From Owenia fusiformis (lineage: Eukaryota > Annelida > Polychaeta > Sabellida > Oweniidae): a DNA stretch of 64,000 nucleotides. Below are positions 34,701 to 48,500 of the stretch, in pieces. The translations under genes and the position numbers were made by a program. The notes under the pieces were generated by a model that saw nothing but the letters and a program-made list of their open reading frames with translations, had not been told where the DNA came from and made no database searches. Every line of letters starts with the position of its first letter. Position 1 is the stretch's first letter. Location of the stretch: NCBI GenBank assembly GCA_903813345.2, contig CAIIXF020000006.1, forward strand, positions 25,365,936 through 25,429,935, given 5' to 3'.

Positions 34701-35389
34701 GCTTCACTTAATTACTTGATCTCAATCCACATAAGCTTTTTTGTTGTATTTTGATGGAATTTCTAGACAGAAGTACAATATACTGCATGAAATGAAACTA
34801 CAGCTGCTGGTGAACGAAACTAAAAGTGCAGAATGACATCAGCTTGATCAACCGAATAGAGCCTTGTGGTTTTTAAGAAATGTAAACAGACTCTGTTTGC
34901 AAGTTTAAAATGAAATCGTTTATGCATACATAAACCATAGGCTTTTATTCAACTACTTTAGGCCTTGCCTAAACTGAGATCCAGGCTAGGCCACTGATAT
35001 GGTAGTAATAATTGTTGATCCATTTCAATTCTTTTTTTGAAAATGTGATTTCTAGGTCGGGTAGATTTTCTCTAGAACCTAGATGGGAAATTTTGAGGTT
35101 AATACATGTGAGAGTGTAACATATCAAATGACAAAACTTCCTGGTAAGTCATTGCAAGTGGTTACAAAAGACTTTGAAAAGGTATTACAGTTTGTAACAT
35201 TAATAGTACACTGGATGCTGGTCAATAATGAAAAAAAACTAATCACAATATAGCCCCGAGGGATGCTATAAAAATACTAGCTATGGCAATACACGTATGT
35301 CTCCATTTCTTGGAGGTGGCAAAAAACGCTTCTGTTTGAAACATGTTTTTATATTTCTTTGAAAGGAGAAATTATGCCTTTTAAACATT

Positions 35390-35472
35390 AAAGTAAAACC
35401 TGTAAAGTGGAACACTTTTCAGAGTCCACATACCAACTAACCAAGGTGTGCCACCTAGATAGGTTTTACTGT
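35390..35472. mobile_element. Short MITE, AGTAAAACCTGT family
   Basis: AGTAAAACCTGTAAAGTGGAAC at left and GATAGGTTTTACTGTA at right; short member of the family also at 36085, 40810 and 41683. Confidence 0.65.
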
Positions 35473-36084
35473 ATTTGTTTTATACATATGAGGAGATGTA
35501 CAACACTATTTAGGGTTATTATAATATCCAAACAACAAGTAATTAACAAAATACAATATTACGCATATTTTATTATAAAATATGGAACATTTTAATGCAT
35601 TTCCAATTATTACATAATTCAAAAATTATTATTACATATTTAAGGTTATCACATATTAGTTTTTATATACATCCAGTATTTTCTTAACATATATCCTATC
35701 AGTAATATATGATACATATGCATCCTAAAACAATGAATACATTTTCAACAGCCTTCTTTGTTTTATTTCATTGTGATTTCATACATTTTTGCATTTGTGA
35801 TTTCATAATGATAATAATGAGAAGCTTGTTCAAATTTAATCTCAACTGAAGTATTGCACAAAAATATTGCGTCAGCTACAAAAAATCTAAAATGCTAAAG
35901 AACAATACAGAAGATGCATATGTGGGGTTTAAATTAAAACGTGTCACTTGTCATTGTCTCCGAGTCTTATGATTCACATGTGGACCACTTGCCTGTTATT
36001 TTGATGAGGATGAGAATAAGAAAGATACAAAATTGTACATGGTCAGCAGGCAAGTCTTTAGCTCATGCCCTGCACATGTTAATA

Positions 36085-36242
36085 CAGTAAAATATTTCCA
36101 AGTGGAACCTCTAAAAAGTGTTCCACTTGGAAGGTGTTCTACTTGTACTTAAAAAAGGTTCATTAACAATAAGTTAGTTAGTCTTGGGACTTTGCAAAGT
36201 GTTCCACTCTTTTAGAGGCGTTCCACTTTACAGGTTTCACTG
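36085..36242. mobile_element. 158-bp MITE, CAGTAAAA family
   Basis: CAGTAAAATATTTCCAAGTGGAAC and GTTCCACTTTACAGGTTTCACTG, with TA outside each end. A lone left end follows at about 36270 (GTAAAACCTGTAAAGTGGAA). Confidence 0.75.
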
Positions 36243-36809
36243 TATATTAATTACGATTAATTTATAGTAAAACCTGTAAAGTGGAAAGCCGCTATAGTTT
36301 CTGGAAAAGAGAATTGTCCATCCCTTTTAAAATGGATGTGATTGTAAGCCTAACTTTTTTGTTTTGGGAATGAATCTGAAAGCCTAATCACATTTGGCAT
36401 ATTTAGTATAGATATTGAAGAGAAAGTGTAATTTGTTTTTTTTTGCTATTTCCTGAATTTTTAGAAAGCATAATTCGAAGGAAATGACAAATATTACCAT
36501 GAACATATATTTTTGCTATTTCCTCAATTTTAAAAAAGCATGATTAAAAGGAAATGACAAATATTACCATGAATATGTGCGGGGTCCAATTAAGCCAAGA
36601 AAAAAATCTTGTTTCTAGCTAGACCAGTCAGCAAAGTCTGTATTCAAATAGCCATATATAGTCATCACAATGAACCATTGTATCTTATTTTTTCTCAGTC
36701 CTGATTATTGATATATAATATTGGTAGTGAAACAGAAATATCTATAGTATAAATAAAAATAAAATGAGAGCAGTTGGAAAAGATAAAACAGATTAATGCA
36801 ATCAGAGTA

Positions 36810-37116
36810 CTGTAGATACACTTAATTTGGCTCCCGTTTTAATTTGACAGATTGGCGGATTCAGAAAATCTGCCAAAATTAAAAATCTGTTAAATTTCAG
36901 TTTGGAATTTTTGTCCAATACACTTCAGAAATTAACTACAGGGACCCCCTTTCCTGTCAACATGTCATCAATTCTACATTATTTCAAAAGAAATACAGAA
37001 AATATCTTAGTGAACACCATAAACATCTACAAAAATTAAACTTATTTCAAACCAATATTTGAAATTGAGCAAATCCGTCAAATTAAGTAGCGCGTCAAAA
37101 TAAGTGTATCTGCAAG
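36810..37116. mobile_element. 307-bp TA-flanked element related to 20729-21242
   Basis: Left CTGTAGATACACTTAATTTGG; right ...AAATAAGTGTATCTGCAAG, TA on both sides. Shares terminal CTGTAGAT and TTAATTTGGC words with the element nested in the foldback transposon. Confidence 0.65.
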
Positions 37117-37134
37117 TAAATCATAATAAAAGTT

Positions 37135-37245
37135 AAAGAAGGCATTAACATGCAAATGTCACCACCTGCCATTTCTTACGGACAGCGAACTCTGAACACC
37201 AACTGCCGTCACAAAAATGTTGAAGACCATTGGTGGTGACATAAT
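37135..37245 (+). repeat. Dispersed ~160-bp repeat, copy
   Basis: GGCATTAACATGCAAATGTCACCACCTGCC at left and CATTGGTGGTGACATAATAG at right. Confidence 0.7.
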
Positions 37246-38690
37246 AGGTGGGAGAAGCTGAGATGTTTAGTTACTGTGTAATTTTTGACATTTATGGAAA
37301 AGAAGGTTTGTATCAAAGTCTATAGATGGTGCAAGTTAACGATTGGTTATGGATTTTTAAAAAATGTGTATAGGTTATGGATTTTTAAAAAATGTGTATT
37401 ATAGGATAAGATATAAAAACACTGCTATATAAGTCTATATTAATAATCAAACAAATAATATTTTCAATACATTTAAGACTTTCCCCTGCATATTCCAATA
37501 TACTGTTTAAGGCCTCATTATTAAACTATTGCAATCAGATGAACATTATAATGTTTTACCCTTATCAACCCATCTAGTATACATGTCCATTATACATGTT
37601 CATAATACAGGGTACTCAGCCAAAAAAGCCTAGCGAGGCCAGAGAGCACCCCAACAAAACCCACCAAGTTGAATACCTTTCTGCGGGAAGTTGAACACTT
37701 TTATTTACCACCCTTAAAATACCCACAATCCTTTGCGAATACATAAGAAAACAATTTGAATTTTCTGTCCATAATTGCCGACTTTTGGAGAACAAATTTG
37801 AGTTCAGACTTCATCCACAAAGGTTTTGGTAAAAAAGACTGGTGTATTAAACATTGCCTTTGGCTTATTGTACAGTGTACATTAAATTTTATCAAAGAAG
37901 ATTGGCTCCAAGGGACGCAACTCAATATTTTACACAAATGAGAATGTTGTTATGTTCTGAAATTATAACTGACTATTCATATTTTGAAGTGAACAAAATG
38001 GCGGCTATTTGAATTCGAATTTTGTAATCACAACATCTCCATATATGGCAGAATATTGAGTTGGAAGCCTGGGATCCAATCCTCCTTGGCATTCATAGTG
38101 TTAACCTGTTACATGTACCGTTACTAGTCCAAAGATCGTTGTTTGATTAATACAAAACACATATAAATATTTACTTGTCATTTTTAATTCTAAAATATAC
38201 TATCTACTAAACTCAACAATTGTATAGTTGTTATAAGTGAATACATATTGTCGTATATAAGATCACAACATACATGGTAACAAACAACCCCCCTCCCTCT
38301 TATCCAGCAAATAACAAATACTCTGAAGTGAACGTTAGAAGAAATTACTGAGGCTTTTGATCCGTTTCAAAAAAGCTCCATATTTGTAACTGAATGGAAA
38401 GTAGTGATTAAAGAATAAAAATTTAATTTTGACATTTTGATTGGTTGGAATTCAATCCTGCAAAGATTCTCTAAATGTAACATACTTTTTGTAAAGATTG
38501 CAGCAAAACACAGATGTATAACCAGCAGTATCAATGGCTTTTCCACCCCCCCCCCATAATTTGCATTGCAAAAAATGACATAGATAATTTTATATGACCC
38601 TAGGTGGGAGGGGCAATAGGCTATGACGTTTTATTTGATTGACAACATTGATTAATGAATTCTTATCAAGTTGTCTAGGAAATTAATGTT

Positions 38691-38982
38691 AAAGGATGAT
38701 TTTCGGTTTGGAGAACCAAATTTATCTGCATATTTTGACGTTATCAATGTTGCCAAAGATTTTCATATTTTTACGTATTGTAGAATTAAATATCCTCTTT
38801 TGTATGCTTTAATTTTAATGATGGTAATATTTTAAATTTTTTCATAAAAAATATTTTTATGGGAATATTTAAATCTATAAAAATGAAAATCTTTGGCGAC
38901 ATTGATAACGTTGAAATATGCAGATGTATTTGGTTCTCCAAACCGAAAATGTCTTGGTTCTCCAAACCGAAAATCATCCTTT
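38691..38982. mobile_element. ~292-bp hairpin element (GGAGAACCAAA family)
   Basis: Arms AAAGGATGATTTTCGGTTTGGAGAACCAAAT and its reverse complement, about 90 bp each; the right arm has a doubled TTTGGAGAACCAA block. Another copy, with the same doubling, is in the archaemetzincin intron. Confidence 0.75.
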
Positions 38983-39077
38983 GGTTTTAAGGGATGGAGG
39001 GGACAAATCAAAAAGGATTTTAACCTTGTGTTTTGACATAAATCAATGTTTTGGTACAATCCCTAAATAGGAATATT

Positions 39078-39156
39078 CAGGGTGTCTATATAAAGTCTCT
39101 TTATAATTACAATACAAAGTCTGTGTAAAGTATAAAGAGACTTTATGGACACCCTG
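39078..39156. mobile_element. 79-bp hairpin MITE (CAGGGTGTC family), copy 2
   Basis: Reverse-oriented relative of 3958-4030, with CAGGGTGTC...GACACCCTG ends and matching interior. Confidence 0.75.
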
Positions 39157-39599
39157 TATATCTCAAGTTGTAACAATCTCAAATATGGTTACTTAGTACA
39201 TGTAGTAAAAACATTTTGTAAGTTGAAATAGATCATTATTTCATAACTTATCACTGAATGAGTACTATAATTCTGTAGACCAAGCATAAATCGGCCTGAC
39301 TCATTTCATACCTGACTCTATTTAGCATACGCTGTGGTGACATGAGAGGAATGAACAATGGTTTAATCATAGATTTTAGGCCCAAATAAAGATGGCAGAA
39401 GTGTAGTTCATATGCTTCATGTTTTAACAGATTGATTGCAACGCCATCTTTCTATATAAATTATTTCTATTGCTAGCTACATAACACATTGTAAACACAT
39501 CCCAGAACTGCTCATACACTGTACACGGACCATTCAAAATGTTTTAGACACTGACTCACATAGATATTGACCACCCCTCATTTATGAATACTACATTTT

Positions 39600-42500
39600 T
39601 CAACTATTTGGAAACCTCATTTTCTCTGAAGCTATTAGTTCTTCCTGTAGGAGTCGTAAAGTTTGCATGAGTGATTCCCGCTCTTGTTTCCATGCATCTG
39701 CGTCACTATGAGATGTTGTGACTTCCACTAAAAGTTTATCTCGTTCATCTGACAGTTTAGCATAGTCTTTCAGCTGTTCTTTCAATTGAGCATTCTCCCC
39801 CTGTAATTCCTTGAGTCGCTTGATTTGATCTAATTGTGTAAATTTTTCCAACATTTTCTTAAGCTCAGTATTTTCAGAGATAATTTTTTCTATATTTTTG
39901 TCAGCTGTATCTAGATTTTTGGCACTTATTACATCTTGTTCTGTTACGATTCCCCATTCTTCGTTCAATGAGTTACTACTTTGTTCAACACATTCACTCT
40001 CTGCTTCACATAATCTTTTCCTTAATAGTTCATTCTCTCGCTCTATACTCTGCTGGATTACTTTAGATGAGGCAAGCTGATTGGTCAATTGTTCATTCTG
40101 GGAAGTCAATTGTGACAGTGAAGATTCAGTAGCAGAGTTCTGGCGAGTTAATGTCTCTTCAAATCCCGAGAATGTATCTTCCCTGCTTGGGGATCGTTTT
40201 AAGGTTGCCACTGTAACATCACCATCGGAGAGTCTATCTTCAAATGAGAGGTCTTTCCTAGTTGCAGGAATTGTGTGTGTATCACCTAGAATGTTTATAC
40301 AATACAATGTAACAAGAGTATAATAACAAATACATTGTACAATGTACAAATTATTAGTATGCAACGACGTTAAATTGACTGCTGTATCACTAAATCTCAA
40401 TTAAATAAAATATTGTTCTCATGCAAAGACTTGCATATAAATGTTATAATGGAAATAATGCCTTCCTCCCCTCTTAAGGTGAACACCGGAGGAAGAATTG
40501 GGACCCAGATTTACTACTCCCAACATAAATCGCGCAATTGATATGACAAACTTGCACTACTTGGCATCATAATTTTTTAGCCCCCTCCCCCTTGTATTGA
40601 TTTTCAGGGTCACCCCTGTATTGAGTCTTACCTAATAGGTGGAATGCCCCATCTTGTGTTCTGCGGATGACAGCCTTGCTCACATTGAAGTCTAAGGGGA
40701 TAGCACCAGGGGATGTTATGTTGGTGGGTGGTTTGTCCTCCTGCAGAGTAAACAATTATATATAATATGTATTATTTTCTTTTTAAAAACTTTTTATTGA
40801 TTCCATATACAGTAAAACCTGTGTATATTGAACAGTGTTGGTAGATGCTCACTACAGAGAGGGTAATTCATACAGATGTCAGTAGAGTATGTGCGGAGGA
40901 AGGGTGTCCACTAGAGACATGTGTTCACTATAGAGAGGTGTTCACTAAAACAGGTTTTACTGTATAGTACATGTAATGCAAGCTAGAGACAATATTGCTA
41001 AAGTTGGCTTTTGTTCAAGCTGACTCATTTTTAATGAGTATATGATTTGGTAGACATAGGATTAAATCACTGAATGCATGGAGTATATTGTAGAACATAT
41101 GAGATGTCCCCTAAACCTACCTTTAAATGCACAGCAGTCTGAATAAGTTCAACCAGCATAGGAACAGCATCTGCTAGTTTCTCATCCTCTATCAAGTCAG
41201 TTAGACTTGTAACACTTGACATGTTTAGGTTAAGGTCAAGGTCATTTGCTTGCACATGGATGAACCCACGTTCCCCTGCTGTGGGGGCTAACAATTCAGC
41301 ATCAGGGCCCATGGAGAAACGGAGATTAACGGGTGCCGTCTCAAGGATGGGAAGATCGCAATGGTCCTTAGACCCTGAAATGAAGAGTTTAGGATTGAAT
41401 AAATAAATAAAAATATAAAAAATGTGATAACGAGACACCTAAAAACAGTATTGGAAAACACTATGAGGAAATGTGATAGATAGAACTGTGAAAAAGACAA
41501 TACCTAAAATTATTGTTAATAAAGTAGTTTGAGTTATATGTGCTAATTCTATAACTAAAAAGCTTTTATACTTTTAGATCTAATCCTTATATGAAGAAAT
41601 TTAGTTTTTATTTTAGGAAATATGAAGGGACTAACTATATATTTGTGAAATATGGTAGCAAATTACTATAATATTCAATGTACAGTAAAACCTGTTAGAT
41701 GGAACACCTCTACATGGAACAGTTCTCAAAATGAAAAATTCCATTGATTTACATGTAATGAACGCTCTTGGTAAGAAATACATCTGTATACAATGTTCCA
41801 TATACTGTAAACAGGTTTTACTGTATGAGAACAGAAATGATTCTAGTGACATAAAGCATTGCAACCGGGTATAGCTATAAAACCTAGAAACAGCTATAGA
41901 TGCAGCAGTCTTAACAATAACATTAGTCAGAGACAGCTACATATCAAACAGATGCAGCTATACTAGGCAGACACAGCTATACTAGACAGATAGCTATACT
42001 AGGCAGACACAGCTATATGAGCCAGATACAGCTCTACTAGGCAGACACAGCTATATGAGCCAGATACAGCTATACTAAGCAGATACAGCTATATGACCCA
42101 GATACAGCTATACTAGGCAGACACAGCTATATGAGCCAGATACAGCTATACTAGGCAGATACAGCTATATGGGCCAGATACAGCTACGCTAGACAGACAA
42201 AGCTATATGAGCCAGATACAGCTATACTAGGCAGATACAGCTATACAAGCCAGATACAGCTATACTAGGCAGATACAGCTATACAAGCCAGATACAGCTA
42301 TACTAGGCAGACACAGCTATATAAGCCAGATACAGCTATACTAAGCAGACACAGCTATACAAGCCAGATACAGCTATACTAAGCAGACTATACAGCTATG
42401 TGGAAGTATAATGAGGTAAACTGAAACATTAGCTGTAATACTGAACTGAACAACTACTCTAGATCAAACATGCAATCATTTTGCAATGATGTAAACATTT

Positions 42501-45500
42501 CATAATACCAAACATTTTACTTTTATTTTTTATTCTGTATAAATATTGGAATGTACAAATACTATACTGTAAAAACAAAACATATGGGTTTTGGAATTAT
42601 GTACAGGGTGGTCCAAAAAAAAGTGAACCCCTGCAACTGGCCATATTTCCCTTATTACTTACAGGAATTATTTTTTATTTTCACATGTTGTAGAGGAAGG
42701 TCTAAAATTTATGTTGGTACCATACATTTTTCTTAGTCTTGAAATTTGCAGAAATCATAAGTTGTGTTGTCGCGATGTGCCATAATCGTACATCGATGCA
42801 TCGGCAATTTTCAGTAGTAAACATCGATGCACATCGCGATGTACATCGAGAAAAAGTCCGAGAAAAGTGCACTGAAATACCGAACGCTAATACACTAAAA
42901 TACCGAACAGAACAAATTAATAAGAGTACGCTGGTACATCCGGGAACTTCTAGTAACGGTGAAATGAAAGTAAAGTAAATCTTTTTTAGATTAATGGTTC
43001 ATTTCGACTATCTAAAGCAGTTTTAAAGCGAAAGAATATCAGAAAACATTGGAAAATGAAATAAGACATGAGAAAGGTAAGCGATTTGCGTCAAAATAAG
43101 ATAAGAAAGGGTGATTTTTAGCAAATTAAATTTTTTTCAAAAACATCGATGTTTTGTTTCAAACATCGATGCATCGCCAGAATCAGCTTTGGCGATGTAT
43201 ATCACGATGTATCGATTAATCGCGACAACACTAATCATAAGCCCTAACCAAACATTACTGAAAATGGACAAATTGTGATTTTCAATATCAGCGATTCTTC
43301 AACCCTTTAACACCTTTCCCCTGAGAATTTTTTAAGCTGCAGTCTTAAAGAACTAATATTTTCTGACTGTGTTCAATTTTAAATCTTGCATATTATGGCT
43401 TAAAACTAGCAATAGCATCCTACATTTGTTAGTTGCAAAGTTATTGTGATCCAAAGAGATGTGCTAAGCTTCCACAGATGAAAACATTTCCAGTGAAATC
43501 ATGAACATACCCCTATATGATCTTGAAATGTCAATATCTTCATAAATCATGGACCAATTCTAATGATATATGGCTCAAAACATTGAATATTGGATTTTCT
43601 TTTGATTTTTTAAAGATATTTGATGAAGAGGTTATCAGATTCCTGGTCACAGGGGGCAACTTCCTTCCATAAGAAGCCCCCCTCTAACTGTTGGTGTAGG
43701 TAACATACCCCTGAACTGTTGAACAGTTAAAAATGCTTCAAAATGATCAATGAAAGTGTGAAATGTATTTTCTGCTTGAATAGTGTCCCTTTTGTCATAT
43801 GGTAGGGTTTTAAACTTGTATCTCTAACTGAAAGCTGTTTAACATCATCCAATGTGTTTCAACAATTTCCGTGAATCACATTTGTAAAATTTTGTACAAT
43901 ATCTAATTTCTAGGCATGTTTGTTAAATGCTTGTAATTTTTTCAAAATTTAAGACTGAGAATAAATCATGGCATCAACCAAAATTTTAGACCTTTCTCTA
44001 CAACATGTGATAATATGAGCCAATTCATGCATGTATTAAGAAATTTGTAGCCTGTTGCAGGGGTTCACTTTTTTTGGACCACCCTGTATATATTTCAATA
44101 GAAAATGCTGCATATTGTTTTTTACATGTTCTGAAAAATGCAATAATTTTGATATCTTACTTATGAACTGACATGGTATATTTGAATTGTAGCAATAAGA
44201 CATGTTAGAAGAATTTTGAAACAAACTAAAGATTTAATTATTCAAAGAACTCTTTTAATATTCAGCTAGATTTTCAGCCAAAAATGGAGATATTTTGTAA
44301 GTGAGCAACCAATTGATTGATTGATTGAGGTGATTGACCATCCTCATGCATTATTTGGTAGTGTGGTGTGGTATAGTGCAGTGCGTTGTAGTGTAGTGCT
44401 TATCTAGACTATAAATGTACATTTCTAACGATATTACCTTAAATATACACTTAAATATAATGAAGGTATTCAAGAGCTCCAGAAATACATATACCAATAA
44501 CTTATATTTTTTAACTTATAGATTTTTGCAATTTGATTGGTTCACTGTCACTGATGGACTCTTGTTTTGTAACACTGAACAGATATCATCTATAGTATAA
44601 TGCACAGATACTAGTTTTCTGCATGAAAAAAATCAAAATTCTGCAAAAAATTCTGCAAGAAAAAAAGCAAATTCTGCAAGGAGAAAATCGAAATTCTGCA
44701 CAAATTTTCAAAAAAAGTCCAAATTCTGCAATCTTTTAAAACGATGAAAACGGAAACGGAAGTCAGCTACTTTCTAGGTAAGAACTGCGCGTCATTAGTG
44801 AACTCGCTTTAGCGAATTCAAACGTGATAGAATGTTGAATTTCACGGTGAAATCGTACTTGTACTCAATAATGATTGATTGTTGGACATAAACAGACACT
44901 CTTCAAATACCCCGCAAAGGTAGGAGATCGTAAAATATGTAATTTCTGGAAATTCTGGTAATTCCGCGGGATTTTCATGAAAATCAGGGATTCTGCAAAA
45001 AATTGAAGTTTTGTCAAATTCCGTCCACGCCGCGGAATTACGGAATACTAGTATCTATGGTATATCGTTTTTTGTATAAGTATCTCGCTTGAAGGTATTT
45101 GTATATGTATAGTGAAATCTTTAATTTAACCATTATTTACTTACAATTACTGTAACTACTTAGACTGTTAACAATGCGTATCTCACTGGGGTCTAAAGGG
45201 TTAAAATGAAAGCAGCATGTAAGTTATCATTGTATTGTATTCCTAAAGCCAAACAGTGATGTTAAATCAAAGCACTTTAATGAAAGGCAATATTGTACGA
45301 TGCCGGCCCTTGCTGCGGCAGCAAATTTGGTCCAAAATTGAACAGCCAAATTGTACAGGGGTGAGATAGATGCCGACCAGAAAAAGCACAATTTAAAAAG
45401 AATCTACAGGAAAAATGAGCGCTCTTAAAATATATATTTTCCTACTGTAAAAACAACAATTTAAAAAATGCCACTGTAAAATTGTTGTTTGAGGATTTTA

Positions 45501-48500
45501 CAAAAATCGACCATATTTTTTTATTTAAGGTTCCCTCTATTTTATCTTAAATAAAATAAAACTTCAGAAAATTTAATCTGTAATGCCAAATACATCATTA
45601 CTAGACCCAAACAGGAATTCTTAGGCCTATCTCACCCCTGTTGTTACACTCCATTAGTTTATAAAAGATCTATCATTAGATATTACGAATTAGTTATCTT
45701 CAGCTCTAATTCAAAATTTCACAACATGCATTACACAAAGCCAACTTCCCATCTAATAATTTTTACGATCAGAATGACTAAGACTTAAATAAGGGTCACA
45801 AAAATCAAATTTTTTATTGATAATTCAAATTTCTGTTTTTATAATTTGCAGTATGACTTCATTTATAAATGCATCATATATTTAACATTGCATTTTACTC
45901 TTAGTCAATCCGATTTAGTCAGAACCATTGGCAATTTCTACATCCCCTAAATCCCATGCAGAAATCTTATTTCACACTTTAAAGATGTCACTGTAGTTAC
46001 ATTAAATTCTCTTCAATTATTCCAAGTTTCTCATGTCTCTTAGGTTATTTATTTCTATTATTTTCCAGCTAATTTCCCCTTCTTTCCGACTTGTTTTATA
46101 TTTGAATTGAGACTACAGTGGCATTTTAATAAATATTTAAATCTTAGCCCCAAATTCTTTGAGGGACTTGCCATATTTACCTGCTAAGAACTTTGCCTGA
46201 AACCGCTCCAGTTCAACATTTCCAAATTCTTCAGGTGAGAGATGGTCGATGCCCAACTTGGCAATGGTGTTTAGGTTTACAGCCTGGACTACAGCTTCCA
46301 GATTGTGAATTTTAAAGAGCACTACAGACACCTTAATATGACAAAAAGAGGATTAAATATAATTTTGATTAAATGTAAATATGATAATCCATATATTCAT
46401 CTTGATAAACTGGTAGAATATTCATACTCTATCATTTCCTAATATAAAAAGAAAGTTGAAAGAACATTTTTGAATATGGATAAAATGAAAATTTTCCCTT
46501 CAAGTACATGTAAAAAAAACAATTGTTTCAGTGAACTAAGCCAATGATAAAATATGCTAAAGTTAAAATGGGAAGTCGTAATGGGCTTTTCAAATTTAAC
46601 TGACATTTTCTGTAATGTTAAGTACATATTTCCTGAAATTCAAATTTAGGGTTATAGATAAATAGTTTATAAAAGTGACCATTTCAATCATAACAAATAT
46701 AGACAACCTACCACATTTCTAGCTTTATCACTACTGATTGTGTTAACACTGGATGTCTCAGCGTCCTTCAGGTCACTTCCTTCGGTAGTTTCTGAGTCAC
46801 CGAAGCTTCCCTTTCGCTCAAACGCAGGCATCTCACCATCATTCATTAGCATCATGAGGTTATCATCGTCTTCATCTGACATGTCACTTCTCATCGAAAG
46901 CGTATCAAAGTCATCTTCATCGAGGTAGTCGCCTCGTTTTAAATTCTGCTTTAGTTTACCTGACATTTTCTCCATTCCTTTGGAGAAATTGGAAAATGCA
47001 GATGATATGGATTTTTTCTCCCGATTTCGAGGTTTAACGCTATCTCTTGAGCTGGTGCTTAGGCTACTCAGGCTGCGGTCACTTCTTGCAGGGCTCGCTG
47101 GTTCTGAGTTGTCGGCTACGAGTAAAACTGTGCTACCCTGGGGGGACACATTCAAGTTAGTCTCGCTTCCCCCTGTGCTACTTGTGAAACTCCCTCTGTG
47201 GGAGTAAAACATACTATTTCCTGCTCCCTCTGTAAGGGACATCATCGACTCACTTCCATCTCCAGCGAAGAATTTGCTGTTCCCGGTAGAGAGCTCTCTA
47301 GTAAGGGAGGTAGTGGAAGAGTTGCTGGTGGAAGATATGATGGATGGAAGTTCTAAATCGGGTTGCGACTTACTCGCTGTAATGTCATCCCCCTGGTGGT
47401 TAGACTGCAGACTACTTCCTGGAACATAATCCAATTGATAGATAAGAACAAACTTAAAAACTTTAAAAAGCAAAAATTAATAAATGAACAAATAAAATTT
47501 CGAATTTATTATCCTCACACAACAATAAATCCTATAAATAATAAGGCAAAGTTCCACTCTTAAAAATGTCAAAAATGTTTTTGAAATATAATTCTTCCAT
47601 TGAATTATCCACATAGAAATGTCAAAATACTAACCAGTAACAAATAACGTAGAATCATATCGATTTCCAGATACTGTCCATGAAAATAAATAGATCAACT
47701 AACCTAGAGCTGAGTCTGAACCATGGATAATTTTGGTATTCAGTTCTATTGGTGCTTCTCCATCCCTTTCGCTACACACTGGGGAGCCAACTGAAATGCA
47801 ATTTAAGATAAATAAAGTGGTTGCTGTGGTAACCATGTTTACATTTTCGGTAAGGACTTTTGTACTTATATTCATTTGTTAAAACATGTACTTTGCAATA
47901 CTTTTGAGTATTTCATGGTTTGCCCCTCGTGCTTAAATATTTTTGACTGTATCTGCATTATGAGTTTTGGCTTGACCAAAAAGTTTTGAGAAAAAAAGAA
48001 ACATAAAGATGGCAGGTGGATAGATACATGGACAGATGAGTGGGTGATTCCATAGGCTCACCATATGAGACATAAAACTGACGAGGCATTACTATGCAAA
48101 ATGTCACCACCTGCCATTTGTCACAGATGCTGACTGCCACACACCAAATGGCGAATACCAACCTCAAACATCATCAATAAAAAAAGTTGGAGACCATAAC
48201 AATTGTCACCCTTGTTGTGATGACATAGAAATGAAAATATTACATGACAGGACCATTTTTCAGGAGTAGGCTCTGATAGGGACCATACCCATCAGGTTTC
48301 TCAATTCTACTAAGGATTAGATGTCATTAATAGGTTCATTCACTGGGCATATACCCGCCTCGTCCCCAGCTGTAAGGTGAATACATCTCGCTGTAATCTT
48401 AGAAGATGAACAAAAGAACATGTGCTCGCCTCAACAAATTGATTCATTTCAGAAAGATTATTATACTTTACCTGGTGGGTCATTGATCTCACTGACTGGA

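Larger units (their letters stand above)
34701..39599. other. Repeat-rich intergenic region
   Basis: No host gene seen. It contains several MITEs listed separately, a ~75-bp direct duplication at 36433-36580 (GGAAATGACAAATATTACCA in both), and a 27-bp exact direct duplication near 37347-37400 (GGTTATGGATTTTTAAAAAA). Confidence 0.5.

Noticed and set aside
41930-42397. Regularly spaced repeats as a possible CRISPR array
   Set aside because: Contiguous minisatellite units without unique spacers, in an animal intron.
42739-42978. 79-codon frame inside the mariner-type element as transposase
   Set aside because: It spans the nested hAT MITE and lacks any transposase motif.
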